Of a stretch of 64,000 bases of DNA, positions 32,057 to 40,000 are shown piece after piece. Made by a program: the position numbers and the translations under genes. The notes under the pieces were generated by a model, which worked only from the letters and a program-made list of their open reading frames with translations, did no database searches and was not told where the DNA came from. The stretch covers positions 1,240,001-1,304,000 of the forward strand of contig NZ_JAFCJI010000001.1 of assembly GCF_018131105.1 (NCBI RefSeq). The letters are read 5' to 3'. Numbering within the stretch: the stretch's first letter is position 1; the number at the start of each line of letters is the position of its first letter. Origin of the DNA: Bradyrhizobium manausense. GTDB taxonomy: Bacteria > Pseudomonadota > Alphaproteobacteria > Rhizobiales > Xanthobacteraceae.

Positions 32057-32830
32057 ATGAGCAATTTCAATCAGGAAAGCGTTTTGAGCGTCCATCACTG
32101 GACTGATACGCTGTTCTCCTTCAAGACCACCCGCAGCCCGACCTTCCGTTTCCGCAACGGCGAGTTCACCATGATCGGACTCAAGGTCGGCGAGAAGCCG
32201 CTGCTGCGGGCCTATAGCGTCGCCAGCGCCAACTACGAGGACACGCTCGAATTCTTCTCGATCAAGGTGCCTGATGGACCGCTGACCTCGCGGCTCCAGC
32301 ATCTGAAGCAGGGCGACGAGATCATCGTCAGCCGCAAGGCGACCGGCACGCTTGTCATCGACAATTTGGAAGAGGGCCGCAACCTCTATCTGATCGGCAC
32401 AGGCACCGGCCTCGCGCCGTTCCTGAGCGTGATCAAGGACCCCGAGACCTATGAGCGGTTCGAGAAGGTCGTGCTGTTGCACGGCTGCCGTCACGTCAAG
32501 GAACTCGCCTATGGCGAGATGATCACCGAGCATCTTCCGAAGGACGAGGTGCTTGGCGAGTACATCAGCAATCAGCTGATCTACTACCCGACCGTGACGC
32601 GCGATCCCTTCCGCAATCGCGGCCGCATCACCGACCTCATCACCTCAGGCAAGCTCTTTGCCGATATCGGCCTGCCGGCGCTGGAGGCCGCGCACGACCG
32701 CGTCATGATCTGCGGCAGCCCGGCCCTGGTGGCAGACACCCGCGTGCTCCTCGGCGAGCGTGGCTTCGTCGAAGGCAACCACGGCGAGCCGGCCCAGTTC
32801 GTGGTCGAGAAGGCCTTCGCAGAGCGCTAA
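32057..32830 (+). CDS. fpr: Ferredoxin-NADP+ reductase, Fpr type
   Basis: A 257-residue FAD-dependent reductase. FAD binding is seen in LLRAYSVASANYEDTLEF (RxYS motif), the NADP region in LYLIGTGTGLAPFLSVI and GCRHVKELAYG, and CGSP near the end; the protein closes FVVEKAFAER, the usual bacterial Fpr tail. It transfers electrons between NADPH and ferredoxin. Being divergent from ena and sharing its operators, it is probably the electron source for the hnr-type reductase rather than a general Fpr. The ATG at 32057 has AAGGTGAG upstream. Confidence 0.88.
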   Translation: MSNFNQESVLSVHHWTDTLFSFKTTRSPTFRFRNGEFTMIGLKVGEKPLLRAYSVASANYEDTLEFFSIKVPDGPLTSRLQHLKQGDEIIVSRKATGTLVIDNLEEGRNLYLIGTGTGLAPFLSVIKDPETYERFEKVVLLHGCRHVKELAYGEMITEHLPKDEVLGEYISNQLIYYPTVTRDPFRNRGRITDLITSGKLFADIGLPALEAAHDRVMICGSPALVADTRVLLGERGFVEGNHGEPAQFVVEKAFAER

Positions 32831-32849
32831 AGCGTTTTCGAGCGAAGTG

Positions 32850-32866
32850 CCGGAACCTCGTTCCGG
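32850..32866 (+). terminator. Hairpin after fpr
   Basis: CCGGAAC-CTC-GTTCCGG forms a seven-base stem with a three-base loop 19 bases after the fpr stop. No clear T tract follows. Confidence 0.5.
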
Positions 32867-32980
32867 GGCTCCGAGCGCGGAATTTCTGCGCAATAACACC
32901 GTATTTTCGCCGCGGCGGGGGCGTTGCCCCGTCGATTCGGCACTTGATACACTGTGGGACCGAATCAGCGGAGTTCCCAC

Positions 32981-33307
32981 ATGGTTGCGGACAGCGACAG
33001 CAATATCGCCTGGCACCGGGTTCAGTTGAAGAACAACCGCGCCGAGTTGAAGGCGCTGGAGACCGCGCGCTTCACGATGGGCGAGATCGCGTCCGCGAAG
33101 CGCAACGGCCAGACCCAGAAGACGATCGCGGAGCTCAAGCGCAAGATCGCGCAGTCCGAGCGCGCGATTGCGGACCACGACAAGCGCACGCGCCGTCCGC
33201 TCGGCACCGATATGCAAAGCCTGAGCAATGGCAGCTGGAGCCATTGGGACGCCTATACCAACCAGCAGCAGCGCAAGGCCGGGCCGCGCACGCCGGGACG
33301 AGGATAG
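32981..33307 (+). CDS. Hypothetical coiled-coil protein
   Basis: A 108-residue charged protein starting MVADSDSNIAWHRVQLKNNR. Residues about 12-75 form one long helix rich in Lys, Glu and Ala, probably a coiled coil; the tail is polar with GSWSHWDAYTNQQQ. GGAG lies before the ATG at 32981. No family recognised. It lies between fpr and the P450 gene, separated from both, so context gives no hint of its role. Confidence 0.55.
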   Translation: MVADSDSNIAWHRVQLKNNRAELKALETARFTMGEIASAKRNGQTQKTIAELKRKIAQSERAIADHDKRTRRPLGTDMQSLSNGSWSHWDAYTNQQQRKAGPRTPGRG

Positions 33308-33379
33308 CGAAGGGCCGGTTCCAGTCCTTGGCCTCGCCCACCATCTCGGTGAGGCGCCACCAACCAATCCGGTGATCCC

Positions 33380-34687
33380 ATGGCACCGCGCCTCGATTTC
33401 ACCAGCGAGGCCTTCTTTCGCGATCCGCCCAAGGCCATCGCCGCGTTGCGCGCGCAAGGCCCGGTCGTCGCGGCGCGCTTTCCCCTCGTCGGCGACGTCT
33501 GGATCACCACCACCCATGATGCGACCGCAGAGGTGCTGAAGGACGGCACGATCTTCACGCTGCGCAAGGAAGACGGCAACGTTGCGGGCCTGCGCTGGTG
33601 GATGCCGGGGCTAGTCAGGACCATCGCCAACAACATGCTGACGATGGACGAGCCTGACCATACGCGGCTGCGCAGCATTGTCGACGAGGCCTTTCGCCGC
33701 CGCGCCATCGTTGCGATGGAGCCGCGCATCCGCGCCATCGCGGACGGCCTGGCCGATGCGCTGTTCAGGAAGGGCAGCCCGGCCGATCTCGTCCAGAGCT
33801 ATGCGCGCATCCTGCCGCTCTCGGTGATCTCCGAGCTGCTCGGCCTGCCGCAGGCCGATCGCCCGCGCTTCATCGCCTGGGCGAACTCAATGTCCTCTCT
33901 GACGAACGTCGTCAGCTTCTTCCGGCTGCTGTTCGCGTTCCGCAAGATGCGCAGCTATCTCGAGAAGCAGTTGCAGATCGCGCGCGAGCGGGGCGGCGAG
34001 GGGCTGATTGCGGAATTGGTCCAGGTCGAACGCGAAGGCGGCGAGATCACGCCGGACGAAATGGTCTCGATGGTTTTCCTGCTGCTCGCGGCGGGCTCGG
34101 AGACCACCACGCATCTGATCAGCGGCTCGGCTTACGAGCTGCTCAGGAATCCGCACCTGCGCGACTGGCTGGAGGAGGACTGGAGCCGCACCGGGCTCGC
34201 CGTCGAGGAGTTCTTGCGCTTCGTCTCGCCGGTGCAATTCTCAAAGCCGCGCTATGTGCGGCGGGACGTCGAACTCGCGGGCGTGCGCCTGAAGAAGGGT
34301 GACCGCGTCATGGTGATGCTCGCGGCGGCGAACATGGATCCGGCAGTGCGCGAGCAGCCCGAGCAGCTCGATCTCGCGCGCAAGCCCAACCGCCACATCT
34401 CGTTCGGCACGGGAATTCATTTCTGTCTCGGCCATCAACTGGCGCGGATCGAGGGCGCGTGTGCGCTCCAGGCGCTGTTTACCCGCTGGCCACGGCTTGG
34501 TCTCGCGGTCGATCCATCGCAGGTCCATTGGCGCAAGCGGCCTGGCATCCGCGCGATCGCAAAGCTGCCGGTCATCGCCGTGGAGCGTCAGCCCGTCGAT
34601 TTCCGAGCCGCAACCAGATCGCGTTCCCAGCCGAACACGGAGCGGCCGTCGAGATCTGGCGAGGCTGCACGTTCGCCCTCGATGTAG
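33380..34687 (+). CDS. Cytochrome P450
   Basis: A 435-residue soluble bacterial P450. The I-helix oxygen motif AAGSETTT lies near residue 239, the ExxR in VEEFLRF, and the heme-binding loop FGTGIHFCLGHQLAR near residue 350 with the axial Cys. It should oxidise a small hydrophobic substrate with electrons from a ferredoxin; the substrate is unknown, although fpr lies 550 bases upstream. The last about 30 residues, after LPVIAVER, are Ser/Arg-rich and unlike normal P450 ends; they are read across the antisense 3' end of the DUF763 gene (34588-34687), suggesting that an earlier stop was lost. Confidence 0.88.
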   Translation: MAPRLDFTSEAFFRDPPKAIAALRAQGPVVAARFPLVGDVWITTTHDATAEVLKDGTIFTLRKEDGNVAGLRWWMPGLVRTIANNMLTMDEPDHTRLRSIVDEAFRRRAIVAMEPRIRAIADGLADALFRKGSPADLVQSYARILPLSVISELLGLPQADRPRFIAWANSMSSLTNVVSFFRLLFAFRKMRSYLEKQLQIARERGGEGLIAELVQVEREGGEITPDEMVSMVFLLLAAGSETTTHLISGSAYELLRNPHLRDWLEEDWSRTGLAVEEFLRFVSPVQFSKPRYVRRDVELAGVRLKKGDRVMVMLAAANMDPAVREQPEQLDLARKPNRHISFGTGIHFCLGHQLARIEGACALQALFTRWPRLGLAVDPSQVHWRKRPGIRAIAKLPVIAVERQPVDFRAATRSRSQPNTERPSRSGEAARSPSM

Positions 34688-35838
34688 GCCTCAACCGACG
34701 GCCCGCTTGCGGTCCGTTCGAGCCGCCGTGCCTGATCGTCGAGGCGCTTGATCGCCTGCAGCTCTTCCTCACGTCCCAGTTTTGCGCTCTGGATGGCGTC
34801 CTTCAGCACGCGGATGGTCTCGTCATAAACCTTGATCGGCACGGGGTAGGGATGTCGGTCCTTGCCGCCATGGGCAAGCGAGAAGCGCGCTGGATCGTTG
34901 AAGCGATAGGGTGCGCCGTGCACGACCTCGGCGACCATTGCGAGCGAGCGCACAGTGCGTGCGCCGACGCCGGGTGTCAGCAACAGCTCCGGGAAATCGA
35001 CCGGGCCGCGCTCGGCGGCTGCGGCGAGGGTGCCGTGCAGGCGCCGCGCGAACACGTCCTTCGGCCGGACATCGTGATGCGCGGGCATGATCAAATGCGG
35101 CAGCATCGCCTGCGCTGGTTCGGGCGGCGTGCCCGACAGCCGCTCGAATTCGGTGAGAATGCGATCGGGGCCGAGATCGGTGAGCAGCTCGAGCTGCGCG
35201 GTGCGCGAGACGCCGGCACGATGGTCGGTGAGGTTGACGATCTCGCCCTGCTGCGGACCGTCGATCGCGCTGTGCGGCGCATCGACAAAACTCTTCAGCG
35301 CCTCGGAATGCCAGTGATACCGCCGGGCCTGGCGCTTGTCGCCGTTCATGCCCTGCTGCACCACCGTCCATTTGGCGTCGGCCGTGACGAAGAAGCCGTG
35401 CAGGTAGAGATCAAAGCCGTCCTGCACCGCGGCGCTGTCGACCTTCGCCACCAGGCGGCTGGCGCGCGTCAGGCCTACGCCGTCGAAGCCGACGCGGTCG
35501 CCAAGCTGCAGCAGTTCGTCCGGCGTCTTGCGCGAATGCTGGCCGCGCCCGCCGCAGACGTAGATGCCGAGCTCGTCCTGGAGCGGGCCGAGCCCGCGCT
35601 TCAGTGCGCCGATCACGGAGGTGGTGATGCCCGAGGAATGCCAGTCCATCCCCATCACGGCGCCGAACGACTGGAACCAGAACGGATGCGACAGCCGCTG
35701 CAGGAACGCATCGCGCCCGTAGTGATGCACGATGGCCTGCGTGACGATCGCCCCCAGCGAAGCCATGCGGCTCGCCAGCCACGGCGGAACCCGCCCGGTG
35801 TGGAGAGGAAGATCGGCGCTGCCGGTTCGCCTGGTCAT
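34588..35838 (-). CDS. DUF763 family protein
   Basis: A 416-residue DUF763 protein, recognised by MTRRTGSADLPLHTGRVPPW at the start, the HPFWFQSFGAVMGMDWHSSGITTSV segment and RRYHWHSEALKSFVDAPHSAI. The family is found in bacteria and archaea and has no firm function; a helix-hairpin-helix-like LLTPGVGARTVRSLA (about residue 300) hints at nucleic acid binding. I chose the ATG at 35838, because DUF763 proteins begin with this TRRTG motif; longer in-frame starts are not supported. Its 3' end overlaps that of the convergent P450 by 100 bases. Confidence 0.82.
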   Translation of the reverse strand: MTRRTGSADLPLHTGRVPPWLASRMASLGAIVTQAIVHHYGRDAFLQRLSHPFWFQSFGAVMGMDWHSSGITTSVIGALKRGLGPLQDELGIYVCGGRGQHSRKTPDELLQLGDRVGFDGVGLTRASRLVAKVDSAAVQDGFDLYLHGFFVTADAKWTVVQQGMNGDKRQARRYHWHSEALKSFVDAPHSAIDGPQQGEIVNLTDHRAGVSRTAQLELLTDLGPDRILTEFERLSGTPPEPAQAMLPHLIMPAHHDVRPKDVFARRLHGTLAAAAERGPVDFPELLLTPGVGARTVRSLAMVAEVVHGAPYRFNDPARFSLAHGGKDRHPYPVPIKVYDETIRVLKDAIQSAKLGREEELQAIKRLDDQARRLERTASGPSVEAYIEGERAASPDLDGRSVFGWERDLVAARKSTG

Positions 35839-35966
35839 TCTTGCTTCAAAGTAGCGCAATCCACTGACGGTTGCACCTGAGGAATGCTGCGTTGCACGGG
35901 GCGGGGGGAGCGAAGCCGGGCGCAATGCGTTGAGCGCGAGATGGGAATGCAAGTCCGGGGACGCGA

Positions 35967-37112
35967 ATGACCAGGCAGGCTCTTATGGCCGACCTCGACA
36001 AAATGTTCGGGTGGATACCGTCGTGGGTTATCGGTCTCGGCCTCGTTGCCGGCGCGATCCTGCTCGCGCTGGCGTTCTACCGGCTCGCTGCCTGGCTGCT
36101 CAATCGCGCTTTCGGAACCCGGCTTCCGCTGATGGGCGTCTTCATCGAACGCACCTCAGGGCCGGCTCAGCTCGCGCTTTGTCTTGCCGCTGTCGCGCTG
36201 GTCTTGCCGCTCGCGCCGTTGAGTGATTCGTTCCGCGAGCCCTTGACGAGCCTGTTCGTCGTCGCCTTCATTGCGCTGATCGGCTGGATATCGATCCGTA
36301 TCGTCGACATGAGCGCGGCGCGCTACCTGCAGAATTTCCGCGACGTCACCGAGAATTTCGTCGCGCGCAAGCACGTCACCCAGGTGCGCGTGTTCAAGCG
36401 CGTTACTGACATTATCATCGTTATCATCACAGTCTCGACCGCGCTGATGACGTTCGACTCGGTCAGGCAATATGGCGTCAGCCTGTTCGCTTCCGCCGGT
36501 GCAGCCGGTATCATCGTCGGTCTTGCCGCGCGGCCATTGCTCAGCAATCTGATCGCGGGTTTGCAGATCGCGATCACCCAGCCGATCCGGATCGAGGACG
36601 CCGTCATCATCGAGAACGAGTGGGGCTGGGTCGAGGACATCGCCGCGACCTATGTGGTGATCCGGCTGTGGGACTGGCGCCGCATGGTGGTGCCGCTGTC
36701 CTACTTCATCGAAAAACCGTTCCAGAACTGGACCCGCGACACCGCGTCCCTGATCGGCGTCATCGCGCTCCATGTCGACTACCGCGCCGACGTGCCGCGC
36801 ATCCGGCGTTGGCTGGAAGGGGCGGTGAAGGAATCAAAGCTCTGGGATGGCGCGGTGGTCAATCTTCAGGTGATCGACGCGGATTCGCGCACCATTGAGC
36901 TGCGCGCATTGGTCAGCGCACGCAATGCGCCGCAATCCTGGGACTTGCGTTGCGAGATGCGCGAGAGGCTGATCGCCTTCATCCGGGACGAGATGCCGGA
37001 AGCCCTGCCGCGCGAACGCGCGATCCTGATCCCGCAGGGCGGAGGTGACGATGATGAATTCTTGCGACGTGCTGCGTCGTCAGAGAAGATGAGGGCGCCT
37101 GCGCACAATTGA
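35967..37112 (+). CDS. Mechanosensitive ion channel of the MscS family
   Basis: A 381-residue membrane protein with four to five predicted transmembrane helices and the MscS domain: the pore helix is Ala/Gly-rich (SAGAAGIIVGLAARPLLSNL), then the beta domain NEWGWVEDIAATYVVIRLWDWRRMVVPLSYF typical of the subfamily with a short periplasmic part. The role is release of solutes under osmotic downshock. Its start at 35967 is divergent from the DUF763 gene. The basic C-terminal tail is soluble. Confidence 0.87.
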   Translation: MTRQALMADLDKMFGWIPSWVIGLGLVAGAILLALAFYRLAAWLLNRAFGTRLPLMGVFIERTSGPAQLALCLAAVALVLPLAPLSDSFREPLTSLFVVAFIALIGWISIRIVDMSAARYLQNFRDVTENFVARKHVTQVRVFKRVTDIIIVIITVSTALMTFDSVRQYGVSLFASAGAAGIIVGLAARPLLSNLIAGLQIAITQPIRIEDAVIIENEWGWVEDIAATYVVIRLWDWRRMVVPLSYFIEKPFQNWTRDTASLIGVIALHVDYRADVPRIRRWLEGAVKESKLWDGAVVNLQVIDADSRTIELRALVSARNAPQSWDLRCEMRERLIAFIRDEMPEALPRERAILIPQGGGDDDEFLRRAASSEKMRAPAHN

Positions 37113-37152
37113 CCGGCGCGCGACGCTCCTTATTGCCCATCGCTTGGAGACC

Positions 37153-38133
37153 TCACTGCGCGCGGATGTCGGCAGCCTTCAGCACCGGTTCCCATTTGGT
37201 CGCCTCGGCGTGCATGTAGGAGTCGAAATCCTTGGCGGAGGAGCCGACCGGAGTTGCGCCGATCTTGCCGAGCGTGGACAGCACGCCCGGATCCTGCAGC
37301 GCGGCCTTCAGATCGGTCTCGAGTTTTGCGACGATCTCCGGCGGCATTTTTGCCGGACCAAGCACGCCCCACCAGACCGAGACGTCGTAACCTGATACGC
37401 CGGACTCGGCGACGGTCGGCACGTTCGGCAGCGCCTTGGAGCGCTCGGCCGATGTCACCGCAAGCGCGCGCACCGGACCGCCGTCAAGCTGGCCGATGGC
37501 CTCCGCGAGTGGATTGATGCTGAGCGGAATTTCGCCTGCGATCACGGCAGTGAGCGCCGGCGCGCCGCCCTTGTAGGGGATCGCGACAATCTTGGTGCCG
37601 GACATGTGCTTCAAGAGTTCACCTGCGAGATGCGCCGAGGTGCCGTTGCCGGACATGCCGTAGGAGAGCTTGTCCGGCTCCTTCTTGGCGGCGGCGAGCA
37701 GATCGCCGAGCGTCTTGTAAGGACTGTCCTTGGCCACCACGATCGCAAGCGGCGAGGAGGCGACTTCAGTGATCGCGGTAAAATCCTTGAAGGTGTCGTA
37801 TGGCACGCTCGGATAGATGAACTGGTTCAACGGATGGCCGCTCGCGATCAGGATCAGCGTGTAGCCGTCCGGGGCTGCCTGCGTCAGCGCCTGTGAGGCG
37901 ACGATGCCGCCGGCGCCAGGACGATTTTCGATCACGGGCTGCTGGCCCCAGGTTTTCGCGAGTGCCTGGCCCAGCGTGCGGGCGAGCACGTCGACTGCCC
38001 CGCCAGCCGCATAAGGCACCAGGATGTGGACCGGCTTGCTCGGATAGGTATCGGTGGCCTTCGCGACGTTGCCCGCGAGCAGCAGGCCGGCTCCGAGCAT
38101 CAAAGCGGCAACCTTCGTGTTCAAACCCAGCAT
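37153..38133 (-). CDS. Tripartite tricarboxylate transporter-type (Bug) solute-binding protein
   Basis: A 326-residue periplasmic binding protein of the Bug family. Signal peptide at residues 1-26, then YPSKPVHILVPYAAGGAVDVLARTLG, IENRPGAGGIVASQAL and the KALPNVPTVAESGVSGYDVSVWWG segment, all diagnostic. Bug proteins bind carboxylates and aromatic acids for tripartite carriers; no TctA/TctB gene is near. It is divergent from tetR across 117 bases that contain the palindromic operator, so it is likely part of the aromatic regulon. Confidence 0.88.
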   Translation of the reverse strand: MLGLNTKVAALMLGAGLLLAGNVAKATDTYPSKPVHILVPYAAGGAVDVLARTLGQALAKTWGQQPVIENRPGAGGIVASQALTQAAPDGYTLILIASGHPLNQFIYPSVPYDTFKDFTAITEVASSPLAIVVAKDSPYKTLGDLLAAAKKEPDKLSYGMSGNGTSAHLAGELLKHMSGTKIVAIPYKGGAPALTAVIAGEIPLSINPLAEAIGQLDGGPVRALAVTSAERSKALPNVPTVAESGVSGYDVSVWWGVLGPAKMPPEIVAKLETDLKAALQDPGVLSTLGKIGATPVGSSAKDFDSYMHAEATKWEPVLKAADIRAQ

Positions 38134-38211
38134 AGTTCAGCACTCCGTGAGGGCATTCGTGTCCGTGCGGTGCTCATCGGAGCCGCTCCCGAACGTTGCC
38201 CGTGGTTTTTG

Positions 38212-38246
38212 TTGACGAGACCTGATCTTTTGTACGATAGTACAAA
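38212..38246 (+). promoter_or_regulatory. tetR promoter with palindromic operator
   Basis: TTGACG (38212-38217) then TTTGTAC-GATA-GTACAAA (38229-38246). The block TTGACGRGACCTRATC plus palindrome is almost the same as at 17001-17037 before the VOC dioxygenase. The palindrome covers the expected -10 box and ends only 4 bases before the tetR ATG, so the transcript would have almost no leader and no ribosome binding site. Confidence 0.7.
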
Positions 38247-38250
38247 TCAC

Positions 38251-38961
38251 ATGTCACGCAAGCCCACCAGCAAGGAAACGGCCCGCAAGCCGAACATGCG
38301 CGAGGCGATCCTCGCCGCGGCCGAGGAACTGTTCGCCACCAACGGCTTCAATGCCGTCTCGGTGCGCGATATCGCGCAGGCAGCAGGGGCCAATCCCGGC
38401 AGCGTCACCTATCATTTCAAGACCAAGGACGGCCTGCTGCTGGAGATCTACCGGCGGCATTGCGGGCCAATGAACCTCCGCCGCTCGGAGCTGCTCGCTG
38501 CCGCGAAGCGCGTGCGCGATCTCCAGGACCGGCTGGAAGCAATCGTGCGGGCATATGTTGTGCCGGCCTTCACCTCGGGCAGCGATCTTGCCGGAGGCGG
38601 GGCGCGCTTCACGCGGCTTCGTGCCGTGATGTCGGCGGAGGGCAACGAGGTCGCGCGAAAAATCATCGCGCAGACGTTCGATGATACCAGCCACGCTTTC
38701 ATCGACGCGATTCACGACAGTCTGCCGCACATTCCGCGCACCGATATCGTCTGGCGCAGCCACTTCCTGCTCGGTGCCCTCTACTACTCGCTGGTGACGC
38801 CGGATCGCGTCTCACGCCTGTCGCGAGGCGAGGCCGACGGCAACGATCCCGCCAATGCCATCGAGCAATTGGTGCAGGCGACCGTGGCCGCGTTCCAGGC
38901 GCCGGCGCTCGATCAAGCCGCGCCGGCGCGGCGGCGGCCTGTCGCAAGCAGCAAGACTTGA
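38251..38961 (+). CDS. TetR-family regulator of the aromatic catabolic cluster
   Basis: A 236-residue TetR protein. The helix-turn-helix is MREAILAAAEELFATNGFNAVSVRDIAQAAGANPGSVTYHF (split here as one domain, residues 16-56), and the rest is the ligand-binding helical domain with a C-terminal part like the TetR_C type found in CerR/AefR-like proteins. It sits at the head of the plus-strand catabolic genes and its own promoter carries the operator shared with the dioxygenase at 17151, so autoregulation and control of that gene are inferred. It has no visible ribosome binding site and may be read from a near-leaderless transcript. Confidence 0.83.
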   Translation: MSRKPTSKETARKPNMREAILAAAEELFATNGFNAVSVRDIAQAAGANPGSVTYHFKTKDGLLLEIYRRHCGPMNLRRSELLAAAKRVRDLQDRLEAIVRAYVVPAFTSGSDLAGGGARFTRLRAVMSAEGNEVARKIIAQTFDDTSHAFIDAIHDSLPHIPRTDIVWRSHFLLGALYYSLVTPDRVSRLSRGEADGNDPANAIEQLVQATVAAFQAPALDQAAPARRRPVASSKT

Positions 38962-39034
38962 AAGAAGCCGCCCGAGGGGAGGCGCGAACAGCGCATCCGC
39001 TCGCAAGCGGACTTGTAATGGAGTGTTACGGGAA

Positions 39035-40000
39035 ATGAACAGGCGGGAGTGCTTGCATCTCTTGACCGGACTGGCCTGCACCGCGCTCGCGGGCGAAGCG
39101 CGCGGGCAGGCGGCTGAAAAGGCGATTCCAACGATCGCGCCGCCGGACCCAAATCCCAAGACGCCATCGTTCAAGCTGCCGCCGAAATCCTGCGACAGCC
39201 ACACCCATATCTTCGGGCCGGCATCCCGTTATCCCTTCTCGGAAAAGCGCTCGTACAATACGGCCGATGCGCCGCTGGAGTCGTTCCGCAGCGTGCACGA
39301 GAAGATTGGTGTCGAGCGCTGCGTGATTGTGAACGCGACCGTGCATGGCACCGACAATCGGGTCGTCACCGACGCAATCGCGCAGAGCGAGGGCGCCTAC
39401 AAGGGCATCGCCAATGTCAGCGACGAGATGACCGAGAAGGAACTCGCCGCGTTCGACAAGGGCGGCATCTGCGGCTGCCGCTTCGCCTTCCTCAAGCGCC
39501 TCGGCGGCGTTGGCGACATGAACAAATTCCAGCGCATCGTGCACCGGGTCGCCGAACTCGGCTGGCACATCGATGTCTATTTCGAGCCCGGCACAATCGC
39601 CGAATTCGCGCCCATCCTCACCGCGCTGCCCGCGCCCTACGTGATCGATCACATGGGCACAGTGCAGGCTGCAAAAGGTCTCGACGATCCCGGCTTCACC
39701 GCGCTCCTCGATCTCCAGACGAAAGACGAGAAGTGCTGGGTCAAGATCACCGGCCTCGAACGGGCCTCTGCTGCTGGCAAGCCGTTCCACGATGCGGTGC
39801 CGTTTGCCAAGGCCCTGATCGACAACGCGCCGGACCGCGTCATCTGGGGCACCGACTGGCCGCATCCCAATGTCAAGATCATGCCCAATGACGGGGATCT
39901 CGTCGATCTGATCCCCCTCTACGCGCCCGACAAGGCGATCCAGCAGAAGCTGCTGGTCGACAACCCCGCGCGTCTGTTCAAGTTCAGCGGATCAATATGA
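39035..40000 (+). CDS. Exported amidohydrolase (2-pyrone-4,6-dicarboxylate hydrolase-like)
   Basis: A 321-residue amidohydrolase-2 family protein. The N-terminus MNRRECLHLLTGLACTALAG looks like a Tat signal (twin Arg, moderate hydrophobic core). The body begins with SCDSHTHIFGPASRYPF and ends with VIWGTDWPHPN plus LVDNPARLFKF, the pattern of LigI-like lactone hydrolases. It is about 60 percent identical by eye to the next gene, which lacks the signal. LigI opens the pyrone ring to 4-oxalomesaconate; export of one copy is unusual. GGGAA lies before the ATG at 39035. Confidence 0.78.
   Translation: MNRRECLHLLTGLACTALAGEARGQAAEKAIPTIAPPDPNPKTPSFKLPPKSCDSHTHIFGPASRYPFSEKRSYNTADAPLESFRSVHEKIGVERCVIVNATVHGTDNRVVTDAIAQSEGAYKGIANVSDEMTEKELAAFDKGGICGCRFAFLKRLGGVGDMNKFQRIVHRVAELGWHIDVYFEPGTIAEFAPILTALPAPYVIDHMGTVQAAKGLDDPGFTALLDLQTKDEKCWVKITGLERASAAGKPFHDAVPFAKALIDNAPDRVIWGTDWPHPNVKIMPNDGDLVDLIPLYAPDKAIQQKLLVDNPARLFKFSGSI

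Noticed and set aside
32831..32900. AGCGTTTTCGAGCGAAGTG after fpr as a full dispersed repeat
   Set aside because: Only a short part of the wording is present and no partner arm was found; only the hairpin at 32850 is supported.
34459..35880. A 473-codon open frame opposite the DUF763 gene
   Set aside because: Composition is low-complexity and no motif is seen; the DUF763 protein on the other strand is well supported.
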